DNA from: Firmicutes bacterium UBA4981
GTDB taxonomy: Bacteria; Bacillota; SHA-98; UBA4971
Reading direction: 5' to 3'
DNA length: 19,129 bases
NCBI GenBank assembly: GCA_002398515.1
Contig: DGZL01000162.1
Location: 1 to 19,129 of the forward strand
The stretch's first letter is position 1, and each line of letters opens with the position of its first letter. The notes beneath the pieces were generated by a model, which was given only the letters and a program-made list of their open reading frames with translations, searched no databases and had not been told where the DNA came from. Both the position numbers and the translations under genes were made by a program. Shown here piece by piece: positions 1 to 7,099 of this stretch.

Positions 1-503
1 GCGCGAGAAATGTGGAATACATCAGGCCTCCCCCCTTTCTTCACCTTGTAAGTGTTCATTTGATGGCGGCATTCCAATGTCTGCGCCACAAAGTCAAGGT
101 AGTCCAGGATATTCTTAACAAGGGCCATGTTACCTCTGTTAATCAGGGCAAGCCTTTCAAGTGTAGGCGCCAAAGTCCTGGCGATTCCTTCGTATCTTTC
201 CTGAAGCTCCTGTCCTCCGCTGTCTACAACATATTTGAAGCTTGCAGTTCCCCGAGGGAGTCCTAAGCCGACTTCCAGTTCAGCCAGGATGTTCAGCCTT
301 GCATTCACACTCTGCCTTATTTCGTCGACCACAGATTCCACATCAGACAGCGCCTTAGAAAGATCTTTCGCGTCCATTATAATAAGAGCCCCTTGTTTCC
401 TTTTGGCAAAGGAGAGGAGGTCATTGTATAGGTCAACTTCCCTCTCGAGAAGGTCGAGAAGTAGGCTGCATTGTTCTTTTAAACCTGCGTTGGTTTTTTT
501 CAT
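1..503 (-). CDS. flgN: Flagellar chaperone FlgN, 3' end cut by window edge
   Basis: Open frame on the minus strand with no stop before the left edge, so at least 167 residues are visible and the C-terminus is missing. The translation starts MKKTNAGLKEQ and is a long, charged, mostly helical protein without signal peptide or membrane segment, as in the FlgN family, cytoplasmic chaperones for the hook-filament junction proteins FlgK and FlgL. The ATG at 503 is preferred because GGAG lies 9 bases upstream; an in-frame ATG at 518 has no such site. Family assignment rests on length, helical character and position directly after flgM, the usual place before flgK. flgK would be expected just beyond the left edge. 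The primary sequence of FlgN is poorly conserved, so context carries much of the call. Confidence 0.8.
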   Translation of the reverse strand, partial: MKKTNAGLKEQCSLLLDLLEREVDLYNDLLSFAKRKQGALIIMDAKDLSKALSDVESVVDEIRQSVNARLNILAELEVGLGLPRGTASFKYVVDSGGQELQERYEGIARTLAPTLERLALINRGNMALVKNILDYLDFVAQTLECRHQMNTYKVKKGGRPDVFHISR

Positions 504-552
504 ACACGTACACTCCATGCAGTGTCAAAATCAGCTAAAATCAACTGTGTTC

Positions 553-570
553 AGGTTCTCAAGGTTCTCA
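553..570. repeat. Tandem 9-bp direct repeat spanning the flgM stop codon
   Basis: The nonamer AGGTTCTCA occurs twice back to back (553-561 and 562-570). On the coding strand the duplication covers the flgM stop codon at 568-570 and the bases just after it. It looks like replication slippage and has no evident function. Confidence 0.6.
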
Positions 571-870
571 GGGCTCAAGCAGTTTTTCTACCACCATCGC
601 CCCTGTCACGTCATACCTGCCTGATTCCAAATCCTTACGAATGCTTTCCACCTTCTCAAGATGCGCCTTAGCTGAATCTTCAAGTTCGTAAAGAGCACGT
701 CTTATGTGGAGAGCCTTATCCGATAAGGTGACTTTGTCAGAAGGAGTGTCGTGCTCCGGATCCTTAGCGCAGCTCTTGTCGCATCCTGTATTTTTCACAC
801 GTGCTGTTTGACTTTGCTGCTGTATGTATCCACTAAGAACCCTTCGCATGCGCTCGTCTGTAATTCTCAC
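568..870 (-). CDS. flgM: Anti-sigma-28 factor FlgM
   Basis: About 100 residues. The C-terminal half carries the FlgM family pattern: DKVTLSDKA, then a helical stretch ending KVESIRKDLESGRYDV and a final MVVEKLL. FlgM binds the flagellar sigma factor (FliA/SigD) and is classically relieved when it is exported through the completed hook-basal body, which couples filament gene expression to assembly. The GTG at 870 is chosen because AGAGAGGTG sits about 6 bases before it and the product then begins RITDERMRRVL, as in clostridial FlgM proteins; the frame is open further upstream to 921 without support. It lies between the rod-binding protein gene and flgN in the flagellar operon. The N-terminal half is variable in this family and cannot be interpreted. 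Confidence 0.9.
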   Translation of the reverse strand: MRITDERMRRVLSGYIQQQSQTARVKNTGCDKSCAKDPEHDTPSDKVTLSDKALHIRRALYELEDSAKAHLEKVESIRKDLESGRYDVTGAMVVEKLLEP

Positions 871-936
871 GATATGCACCTCTCTTAGGGTATGACTTAT
901 CCTCCTTATCCCTATCGGCAATTAGGACTCTGCAAT

Positions 937-1269
937 TTAGCCCTGTGAATACGCTTTTTTCGCATTCAACTGATTGTACAGGGTATCCGCAATACCGAAC
1001 CCGCCACAACGGGCCATTTGACATGCGATCTCTTGGTCGAACAGTTCCTGAAATACTTCCTCCCCAAAGCCACCGCTAAACAGCCCGTCTTTTGGCACAG
1101 TCTTGCGCATAGCCTTTATTACTGATTCGATGAAGATGGTCTCAAATTCAGAGCATGCCTTCTTCACCGCAGCTTCATCATGAGAACCGGCATCAAGTTT
1201 ATCCAACGTGTGCATACGGGCAATGTATGTTCCCGGCGTGTTCTTACTGCATTGCAGAAAGATATTCAC
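937..1269 (-). CDS. flgJ: FlgJ-type rod-binding protein, single domain
   Basis: About 110 residues matching the rod-binding (FlgJ N-terminal) domain: ACSEFETIFIESVIKAMRKT at about 39-57, then GGFGEEVFQELFDQEIACQM and a closing GGFGIADTLYNQL. In Proteobacteria FlgJ is a fusion of this rod-capping domain with a peptidoglycan hydrolase; here the hydrolase half is absent, so the hole in the cell wall must be made by another enzyme. The start is taken as GTG 1269, four bases after the flgI stop, with GAGGTG inside the end of flgI as ribosome binding site. This implies translational coupling to flgI. The open frame extends upstream to 1344 inside flgI, but those residues do not look like this family. 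Acts in the periplasm during rod assembly. Confidence 0.88.
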   Translation of the reverse strand: MNIFLQCSKNTPGTYIARMHTLDKLDAGSHDEAAVKKACSEFETIFIESVIKAMRKTVPKDGLFSGGFGEEVFQELFDQEIACQMARCGGFGIADTLYNQLNAKKAYSQG

Positions 1270-1273
1270 GTTC

Positions 1274-2326
1274 TTAAAGCACCTCGATTTCAGCAAGCAA
1301 AGCCCCACATGCCTTAAGTGCTTGCAGAATTGCAATAACGTCATGGGGGGTAGCCCCTATGGAATTTAGGGCAGCCACTAAATCGTCCACTGTGTCTCGG
1401 GCTGAAACGGGAACCACAGTCTCACCGGGAGCAACTGTTACACTTTCCGGTGACCCTTCCGCGACCTGGACTCTGAGGCTGCCATGGGACACCACAGCCG
1501 GAAGCACTCTGGCGTTTCCGCCGATAACCACCGTCCCGGTCCTTTCATTGAAAACCACCTTAGCAGGAGAATCTGCAGTTACAGGGATCTCTTCTACCTG
1601 GGCAAGGAACCCCACGACATTATCGGAATAATCAGGCGGAATCCTTACACTCACAGCCCCTGCGTCCTCCGCTTTGGCAGACTCTTTCCCGAAACGCTCA
1701 CATATGGCTTTTGCTACCCTGTCAGCAGTTGCGAAGTCGGGTTCTCTCAATGTAAGAATAAGCCTGTCCCCGGGCAAGCCAAAATCGGAATTACCAAGTG
1801 TGTGTTCCACAGTAGCACCTCCGGGGATTCTGGCAGTTGTAGGATGAACTTTTCCTCGCCTGTCAGCGCTGCTCCCTCCAAGAGATATGTGGCCCTGCGC
1901 AGCAGCATATAACTGACTGTCTGCGCCGTAAAGCGGGGTCATAAGCAAAGTTCCCCCTTCAAGGCTTCTGGCATCTCCCACAGAAGACACAGCCACATCC
2001 AGGCGATCACCGACACGTGCGAACGCAGGTAGCTTTGATGTAACTATGACTGCTGCTACATTCCGCACACGAAACTGTTCCGGAGAGACTGTAACCCCAA
2101 AGCGCATAAGCATATTAGCTACAGATTGGACTGTGAACATAGCGCTTTGAGAGTCCCCTGTGCCTTTCAGCCCTACCACCAAGCCGTACCCGATAAGGTC
2201 GTTTTCTCTTACCCCTTCGACCCCTGCTATGTCCTTTATCCTCGACTGAGCCAGGACACCCAGGGTAGCGGTCAGGGCCAAGCTGCAAATGATAAAGGCT
2301 GCAAAGGCTGCTCTCGCAAATCTCAT
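1274..2326 (-). CDS. flgI: Flagellar P-ring protein FlgI
   Basis: 350 residues, the usual FlgI length. A signal peptide (MRFARAAFAAFII, cleavage likely after GVLA) is followed by the family hallmark RIKDIAGVEGVRENDLIGYG and then LVVGLKGTGDS. FlgI forms the periplasmic P ring around the rod and is made only by bacteria with a diderm-type basal body. The start ATG 2326 follows AGGAGG by 8 bases; the frame is open up to 2377 but those codons overlap the end of flgH and lack a signal peptide pattern. It lies 47 bases after flgH and is coupled to flgJ. FlgA, encoded two genes upstream, is its known assembly chaperone. Confidence 0.97.
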   Translation of the reverse strand: MRFARAAFAAFIICSLALTATLGVLAQSRIKDIAGVEGVRENDLIGYGLVVGLKGTGDSQSAMFTVQSVANMLMRFGVTVSPEQFRVRNVAAVIVTSKLPAFARVGDRLDVAVSSVGDARSLEGGTLLMTPLYGADSQLYAAAQGHISLGGSSADRRGKVHPTTARIPGGATVEHTLGNSDFGLPGDRLILTLREPDFATADRVAKAICERFGKESAKAEDAGAVSVRIPPDYSDNVVGFLAQVEEIPVTADSPAKVVFNERTGTVVIGGNARVLPAVVSHGSLRVQVAEGSPESVTVAPGETVVPVSARDTVDDLVAALNSIGATPHDVIAILQALKACGALLAEIEVL

Positions 2327-2373
2327 GCGCCACCCCTCCTTAGACTGACCTTCAGCACTCAACTGGCATTTTG

Positions 2374-2991
2374 TCAAAAGAGAAAATTAACCACGCCGGT
2401 AAAGAATCTCTGTAAGAAACCGAGCAGCCCTGTCTTTTCATCTGTATTCAGCACGCCTTCATAACGTATTTCAGCGCACCCTACATGGGTAGACAGGACT
2501 GTGTTATTAGCCTTTATGTCTTCCGGCCTGACCAGGCCTGATATGATAATATTCTGCTTTTCATTGTTAATTACAAGGCCTTGCGCGCCTTCTATCCTCA
2601 GCGTACCGCAAGGCAGCACCTCAACCACCCTTGCAGTCATATTGGCTACCAGATCACCTGAGCGGGATGTAGAACCCTGTCCTTTGAAAGTCGTATTCGC
2701 GTTAATGCCGACTGCAGGTATAAACGACAACACCCCTGAACCTTCAGCTAAAGTCACTCCTGTCCCTTTACCCGCTCCGGTCTGGGCTCTGTGGCTGGCG
2801 TACGCCCGTTCTACAATGAGGACAGTTATCAGATCCCCTTCCTTCGCAGCCTTGTGGTCGGCAAAGAGTGATTTTGAATCAGGTCGCCAGAGGGAGTCTC
2901 CTACTCCTTCCGCCTGAGACCCAGCCACCCAAATACCGGCTACCACGGCCGCAATACATATAACCCAACTAAAACATACCTTACGAGGCAC
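2374..2991 (-). CDS. flgH: Flagellar L-ring protein FlgH, no lipobox
   Basis: About 205 residues with the FlgH pattern: DSLWRPDSKSLFADHKAAKEGDLI early in the mature part, then ITVLIVERAYASH, and later GTLRIEGAQGLVINNEKQ with SGLVRPEDI near 160-185. FlgH forms the L ring in the outer membrane and strongly suggests a diderm envelope. The GTG at 2991 is chosen because GGAGGT sits 6 bases upstream; the frame is open to 3045. The N-terminus (VPRKVCFSWVICIAAVV, then VAGSQA) looks like a signal peptidase I substrate. Proteobacterial FlgH is a lipoprotein with a Cys just after the signal; I see no such Cys here, the only two being inside the signal segment without Gly/Ala/Ser in front. The two cannot be reconciled by another start. 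Confidence 0.93.
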   Translation of the reverse strand: MPRKVCFSWVICIAAVVAGIWVAGSQAEGVGDSLWRPDSKSLFADHKAAKEGDLITVLIVERAYASHRAQTGAGKGTGVTLAEGSGVLSFIPAVGINANTTFKGQGSTSRSGDLVANMTARVVEVLPCGTLRIEGAQGLVINNEKQNIIISGLVRPEDIKANNTVLSTHVGCAEIRYEGVLNTDEKTGLLGFLQRFFTGVVNFLF

Positions 2992-3025
2992 TGTACCACC
3001 TCCGATAACAGCAAGTAAACATAAT

Positions 3026-3057
3026 CTCAAATCCCTTGCATACACTCAAATCCCTTG
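3026..3057. repeat. Short direct repeat at the flgA end
   Basis: CTCAAATCCCTTG occurs at 3026-3038 and again at 3045-3057, a 19-base period. The right-hand copy carries the flgA stop codon (3046-3048) and the left copy is in the flgA-flgH gap. It looks like a local duplication and may have shifted the end of flgA. Confidence 0.6.
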
Positions 3058-4092
3058 TACACGTTGAGAATCAATTACTCTCGCCCTGACAATTGCACCG
3101 GAGGATGTGTTCTTAACTCGGATCAAATCACCCACAGCTCCGGCTTCAAGGGCTTCGCCGGGAATTGCCACAATCACACCGCCTGCCATTGCTTCCAGAG
3201 TCACCAGGTCGCCTCGGGCAATCACAGGCGGACATTGAATACTGCTGAACGCGACAGGTCTTCCCGCCTGAATTGTGTGTTTTGCCCTCATTCCGACTAC
3301 AAGCAAAGGATCAAATGCTACGTCGGAAGGGACATTACAAAGATCATAAACCTCAAGAGAGAGGTCACCCTCAGATATGATTTCATGCCTTTGGATAGTC
3401 TCTGCGGCAACAACTACCTCTTTCGCCACATCTACCCGCACTCTCACATGGAAAGTCTTAGCAACCTCACCATCTACCAGGATTTGTGCTTTAACAGCGG
3501 TAGTCCCCAGAAATTTCGTGGTGGACAAGGTTTCCACTTTGACTTGGATGTCACCGTCAGGAACCAATATCCTGTCCCCCACCGAAGTCACGCTGATCCT
3601 TGTCTCCCCCGGGTTCCACGGCATATTCGCTTTGACGTACTCCTCCACAGCCTCGGTGACATCTTCACTAGTCACTACAGCAGGTCGTGTGCTTACCATA
3701 ATAGTAACCGGTCCGGAAATAGCAATTTTATTAGGGTCATAGCCTGCTTGCCTTAGCCTGACCTTCACTATTGCAAGGCTTAAAGTCCTGGCATGTCCCG
3801 GCGAAGGCGCCTTTCCAACTTCAATGCCGGACAGGCTCGCGACCATATCTTCGGACATCCCGCTGAAAGTTGCCATATCTCCAAGGCTTATGACCGGTCT
3901 TCTAATCTCCAGAGGACTGTTAATTGATATGCGCGCCGAGGCTCCAAGACCTCCGGTGTCATCTTGTGTCCCCTCTGCTGCCGCATTAGGTATCGGCATG
4001 ATGAGGATAAGGATTACAAGAATGATCTTGGGCCATTCCCGGCTTTCCCACCTAAATCCTGTAGATTGTTTCAAGATGCTACTCTCTGACAT
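3046..4092 (-). CDS. flgA: FlgA, P-ring assembly chaperone with SAF domain
   Basis: 348 residues, longer than the ~220 of enteric FlgA. The N-terminus has a hydrophobic export segment (IILVILILIMPIPNAAA, about 22-39). The C-terminal third carries the SAF and FlgA-C pattern: VVAAETIQRHEIISEGDL, then VVGMRAKHTIQAGRPV and a closing GDLVTLEAMAGGVIV, GDLIRVKNTSSGAIVRARV. FlgA is a periplasmic chaperone needed for FlgI polymerisation into the P ring. The extra N-terminal region of roughly 130 residues after the signal (including SLGDMATFSGMSEDM) is typical of FlgA in non-proteobacteria. The start ATG 4092 is the only ATG after an upstream stop codon, but it has only a weak GTGAG-type site; a TTG at about 4074 is possible. 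Lies 16 bases after flgG. Confidence 0.92.
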   Translation of the reverse strand: MSESSILKQSTGFRWESREWPKIILVILILIMPIPNAAAEGTQDDTGGLGASARISINSPLEIRRPVISLGDMATFSGMSEDMVASLSGIEVGKAPSPGHARTLSLAIVKVRLRQAGYDPNKIAISGPVTIMVSTRPAVVTSEDVTEAVEEYVKANMPWNPGETRISVTSVGDRILVPDGDIQVKVETLSTTKFLGTTAVKAQILVDGEVAKTFHVRVRVDVAKEVVVAAETIQRHEIISEGDLSLEVYDLCNVPSDVAFDPLLVVGMRAKHTIQAGRPVAFSSIQCPPVIARGDLVTLEAMAGGVIVAIPGEALEAGAVGDLIRVKNTSSGAIVRARVIDSQRVQGI

Positions 4093-4108
4093 TCCGGCTC
4101 ACTCACGC

Positions 4109-4897
4109 CTATCTCTTGAGGTTGTTTGCAATTGCCAACATGTCATCAGAAGTCTGGATGGCTTTAGAATTTACTTCATACGCACGCTGCGCGATAATCA
4201 TGTTCACCATCTCTTCCACTACTTTGACGTTGGACATCTCTAAGAAGCCTTGAGATATGGTTCCGAAACCCTCAAGGCCGGGTGTTCCGATCATGGGTTG
4301 TCCTGAAGCCGCGGTAGCAGCGTACAAGTTTCTACCTATCGCAGACAGACCTGCAGGATTCACGAATTTCGCAAGTTCTATTTTACCTATCTCCTGAGGA
4401 TCGCTGTCCCCTGCAAGAAGCACTGACACCGTTCCGTCTGTGCCGATGGAAAGATCCACAGCCTCAGCAGGAATGAGGATTTCAGGTTCCATAGGAAAAC
4501 CGTCAGAAGTAACCATCCTTCCTTCACTGTCCCTCTTGAACGAGCCATCCCTCGTAAATGCGACAGTACCGTCAGGCATCAATACTTCGAAGAATCCGTC
4601 TCCTTCAATCACCAGGTCAAGAGTGCCTTCGGTCTGAATGAAGTCTCCCTGGGAAAATATCCTCTGGGTTGATGCAGGCCTTGTGCCGAGTCCCACCTCG
4701 ATGCCGGCAGGCACCCGAGCGCCTTCGGCTACAGTAGACCCTGTCATACGAAGGTTTTGATACATGAGGTCTTGAAAATCAACTCTGCTTCTTTTAAAAC
4801 CATATGTGTTGAGGTTAGCCAGGTTATTGGCGATAACATCCATGTTCAGTTGTTTCGCCAGCATACCTGTGGCTGCGCTCCATAACGCCCTCATCAT
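4109..4897 (-). CDS. flgG: Distal rod protein FlgG
   Basis: 262 residues, the standard FlgG length. It begins MMRALWSAATGMLAKQLNMD and then VIANNLANLNTYGFKRSR, the N-terminal flagellar rod motif, carries the central D1 hallmark LDLVIEGDGFFEV, and ends FLEMSNVKVVEEMVNMIIAQ followed by RAYEVNSKAIQTSDDML, the C-terminal flg_bbr domain. FlgG forms the distal rod that passes through the P and L rings encoded by the next genes. Either ATG 4897 or ATG 4894 could start it; TAGGAA is too close to the first, favouring the second, while GGTGAT is well placed for the first. No signal peptide, as expected for a type III export substrate. Confidence 0.97.
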   Translation of the reverse strand: MMRALWSAATGMLAKQLNMDVIANNLANLNTYGFKRSRVDFQDLMYQNLRMTGSTVAEGARVPAGIEVGLGTRPASTQRIFSQGDFIQTEGTLDLVIEGDGFFEVLMPDGTVAFTRDGSFKRDSEGRMVTSDGFPMEPEILIPAEAVDLSIGTDGTVSVLLAGDSDPQEIGKIELAKFVNPAGLSAIGRNLYAATAASGQPMIGTPGLEGFGTISQGFLEMSNVKVVEEMVNMIIAQRAYEVNSKAIQTSDDMLAIANNLKR

Positions 4898-4939
4898 TTC
4901 CTATCACCGTCCGTTTGCAATGATATCGCAATGAAATAA

Positions 4940-4996
4940 GGATGACTCAGACTCCGGCAGGCACAAAACAGCCTTGCCCTTCACGGAGAGTCATCC
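4940..4996. repeat. Inverted repeat in the flgF-flgG gap
   Basis: GGATGACTC (4940-4948) is the exact reverse complement of GAGTCATCC (4988-4996), with 39 bases between. Inside, CTCCG and CGGAG can extend the stem and GGCAGGC can pair with GCCTTGCC with one bulge. The minus-strand transcript of the flagellar operon would carry this as a bulged hairpin between flgF and flgG. No clean uridine tract follows on that strand (TTATTTC), so it is more likely an RNA-stability, processing or attenuation element than a full terminator. The gap of about 170 bases is large for this operon and holds nothing else I can name. Confidence 0.6.
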
Positions 4997-5067
4997 CAAA
5001 ATGTTGCCTCAATCGTTCAGCAACTTACGGCCTCCGCCTTAGCGGTCCGGCCCCTTACTTACTGAAA

Positions 5068-5841
5068 TCAAACGACTCTCCCTACATCATTTACGGTTTT
5101 GTCTAGTGTCTGGTCTATCGCCCAAATCATCTTCTGGCAGGCCTCATACGTTCGCATGCCTGCTATCATTCGTACCATTTCCGAGATGGAATCCACGTTA
5201 GACATTTCGAGAAACCCTTGACGAATAGCAAATGAACCTGTCCCGGCATGTCTTGAGCTCCCCGGCGGAATCCTAAAGAGTCCGTCCCCTGCCTTTCTCG
5301 CAAGTGACATGTTGTCAAGGGATACAATCCTCAATCTGTCATAGGCTGCACCGTCTACAAGCACAGTGCCGTCCGCGAGGACTTCGATTTTGCCGGCCTC
5401 AGGCGGAATACTTATAGGCCCCGACATGCCCAAAACAGGCATATCGCTCATGGTTGTGACCATACCTGAAGGTGACAGCCGAAAAGCTCCGGAGCGTGTA
5501 TACAACTCCCCTGAAGGACCGCTTACGACAAAGTAGCCGTCCCCGTCAATTGCCAGATCCAACACCCCTTGGGTTTCAATAAGAGGCCCCTGACTATGGT
5601 CTGAGGCTATACTATGGACATACGACCCGTATCCCAGGAAACCTATCCCGGTAGCTGAGACTTGACTTTCACGCCGGGACCCGGCAAGGCTTCTTACCAT
5701 TTCTTTCTGAAAAGAGCCTGTAATCGCCATGTCTCTCTTGTAGCCCGACGTGTCCGCGTTAGCCAGATTCCCGGCAATTACGTCATGCCCTTTGAGTCCG
5801 GCAACCATCCCTGAAGTTGCGGTATATAGACTGTGAACCAA
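5068..5841 (-). CDS. flgF: Proximal rod protein FlgF (FlgF/FlgG paralogue)
   Basis: About 257 residues of the flagellar rod/hook family, the first gene of the operon. It starts VHSLYTATSGMVAGLKGHDV and IAGNLANADTSGYKRD, contains LDLAIDGDGYFVV, and ends GFLEMSNVDSISEMVRMIAGM plus RTYEACQKMI. It is a FlgG paralogue, and position before flgG and divergence from it argue for FlgF, the proximal rod. The TTG at 5841 is chosen because AAGGAGGTGA lies 5-7 bases upstream; the frame is open to 5874 but the extra residues (MQEQEAEGGET) are encoded by the ribosome binding site itself. A sigma-54-type promoter signature lies upstream. FlgF and FlgG are hard to separate by sequence in Firmicutes, so the symbol is less sure than the family. 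Confidence 0.88.
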   Translation of the reverse strand: MVHSLYTATSGMVAGLKGHDVIAGNLANADTSGYKRDMAITGSFQKEMVRSLAGSRRESQVSATGIGFLGYGSYVHSIASDHSQGPLIETQGVLDLAIDGDGYFVVSGPSGELYTRSGAFRLSPSGMVTTMSDMPVLGMSGPISIPPEAGKIEVLADGTVLVDGAAYDRLRIVSLDNMSLARKAGDGLFRIPPGSSRHAGTGSFAIRQGFLEMSNVDSISEMVRMIAGMRTYEACQKMIWAIDQTLDKTVNDVGRVV

Positions 5842-5903
5842 TGTTTCACCTCCTTCTGCCTCTTGCTCTTGCACTTTCTTGCTACCTGACTGTCATAGTC
5901 CCT

Positions 5904-5962
5904 GGATTAGTAGGATTTGCGCTACAAATTGCGGAAACTACTCACACTGATGCCACTAATCC
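5904..5962. repeat. Inverted repeat in the flgF operon leader
   Basis: GGATTAGT (5904-5911) is the reverse complement of ACTAATCC (5955-5962), 43 bases apart, and inside them ATTTG can pair with CAAAT across a five-base loop. On the minus strand this would fold as a nested hairpin in the 5' leader of flgF, between the predicted start site near 5965 and the ribosome binding site near 5850. I do not recognise any known riboswitch class in it. Confidence 0.45.
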
Positions 5963-5975
5963 ACTCTATAAATCA

Positions 5976-5991
5976 AGCAATTACCATGCCA
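5976..5991 (-). promoter_or_regulatory. Candidate sigma-54 (RpoN) -24/-12 promoter for flgF operon
   Basis: The minus strand reads TGGCATGGTAATTGCT, matching the sigma-54 consensus TGGCACGNNNNTTGCW at 11 of 12 defined bases, with the GG and GC dinucleotides at the required spacing. It faces flgF and would start RNA near 5965, giving a leader of about 125 bases. Sigma-54 control needs an enhancer-binding activator; none is encoded in the window. An overlapping TATAGA about 8 bases downstream could be a sigma-A -10 box, but no good -35 accompanies it. No convincing sigma-28 site was found. Confidence 0.5.
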
Positions 5992-6020
5992 GTTCAGGAA
6001 GATTTATGCCTCTTCATGCT

Positions 6021-6055
6021 TAAGAAAAGCTAAACGGCAGCTCAACGAGCTGCCG
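6021..6055 (-). terminator. Intrinsic terminator after folD
   Basis: On the minus strand CGGCAGCTC pairs perfectly with GAGCTGCCG around a three-base GTT loop, followed by TTTAGCTTTTCTT. It lies about 110 bases after the folD stop and just before the flagellar promoter, so it separates the murD-folD transcript from the flagellar operon. Confidence 0.9.
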
Positions 6056-6162
6056 CAACAGGCTTTGGCGAGGTTAGCGCTTCTTCTTGAAGGCTGACAT
6101 CATGTGCTCAAATATCACTTCCGATAAGCACATGCGCAAAAATTGCCGAGTTAGATATTATC

Positions 6163-7062
6163 CTATGACTTACAGGAACATCCGCATCCTCCCTTGCCCA
6201 CTGCCCTCCATGCTGCGTCCATAGTGCTGCGCATGAGCATAGCAATGGTCATAGGCCCTACACCGCCGGGCACAGGTGTGATATGGCTTGCGATTTCTTT
6301 TGCCTCATCGAATTTTACGTCCCCTACCAATATGCGTTTGCCTTCTTCAGTCCTGCCGATTTCATTTACACCGACGTCTATTACTACTGCACCGGGCTTT
6401 ATGTAACTCCCGTCCAGCATTTCAGGCTTACCGATTGCAGCAACGAGTATGTCTGCCTCTCTGCACACGCCGGGCAAATCCACTGTGCGAGAGTGACAAA
6501 TGGTTACAGTCGCATGCTGGGCAAGGAGCAACATCGCTACAGGCTTGCCTACTATGTTACTGCGACCTACTACCACTGCGCGCTTGCCTTTAATCTCTAT
6601 TCCTGTCTTCTTGATGAGGCGCATGATCCCCATAGGTGTGCACGGCACGAAGGCTTCTTTACCGACAACGAAATTCCCGACGCTTATCGGATGGAACCCA
6701 TCTACGTCCTTACGGGGATCTATCGTCTCCAGCACCTCGCCTTCGTCAAGGTGCTTCGGTAGAGGCAATTGCACAAGGACACCGTGAATTCTCTTGTCTT
6801 TGTTTAGATTCCGGATTGTGGCAATGAGTTCTTCCTGGCCGGTTGATGCAGGCATAGCATATTCCTCTGAGTGTATGCCCAGGTTCTCACACATCTTCTT
6901 CTTGCTAGACACATAAACACGGGATGCCGGATCATCGCCGACAATGATCACGGCAAGCCCGGGAGGATAACCATGAGCCTTCTTAAACTCCTCTACCTCT
7001 CCGACTACCTCCGCTCGGACTTCCTTCGCGACAGCTCTCCCATCAATGATCGATGCAGCCAT
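6163..7062 (-). CDS. folD: FolD, methylenetetrahydrofolate dehydrogenase/cyclohydrolase
   Basis: 299 residues. Bifunctional enzyme interconverting 5,10-methylene-THF, 5,10-methenyl-THF and 10-formyl-THF for one-carbon metabolism, cytoplasmic. Seen: the substrate-site block YVSSKKKMCENLGI near 50-63 with its conserved lysine, QLPLPKHL and DPRKDVDGFHP near 98-125, the nucleotide-binding VVGRSNIVGKPVAMLL near 163-178, and PVPGGVGPMTIAML near 262-275. The start ATG 7062 follows AGGAGG by 10 bases. It is 37 bases after murD and probably cotranscribed. An oddity is the C-terminal tail GKGGCGCSCKS, a Cys/Gly-rich end not part of the FolD fold. Confidence 0.97.
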   Translation of the reverse strand: MAASIIDGRAVAKEVRAEVVGEVEEFKKAHGYPPGLAVIIVGDDPASRVYVSSKKKMCENLGIHSEEYAMPASTGQEELIATIRNLNKDKRIHGVLVQLPLPKHLDEGEVLETIDPRKDVDGFHPISVGNFVVGKEAFVPCTPMGIMRLIKKTGIEIKGKRAVVVGRSNIVGKPVAMLLLAQHATVTICHSRTVDLPGVCREADILVAAIGKPEMLDGSYIKPGAVVIDVGVNEIGRTEEGKRILVGDVKFDEAKEIASHITPVPGGVGPMTIAMLMRSTMDAAWRAVGKGGCGCSCKS

Positions 7063-7099
7063 GTCTTGCAGTCCTCCTTGAATTTGTCATATTGCCACT

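Noticed and set aside
3055..3756. Long plus-strand open frame of 233 codons opposite flgA
   Set aside because: It is antisense to a well supported gene and its translation (many His, Cys, Asn and Ser, no domain) looks like a shadow.
6082..6141. Small minus-strand frame of 19 codons (MCLSEVIFEHMMSAFKKKR) between folD and its terminator
   Set aside because: No ribosome binding site before the ATG, and too short to judge. It ends before the terminator, so a small peptide cannot be excluded.
6283..6762. Plus-strand frames opposite folD
   Set aside because: Shadows of the strongly conserved folD reading frame, with no start signals.
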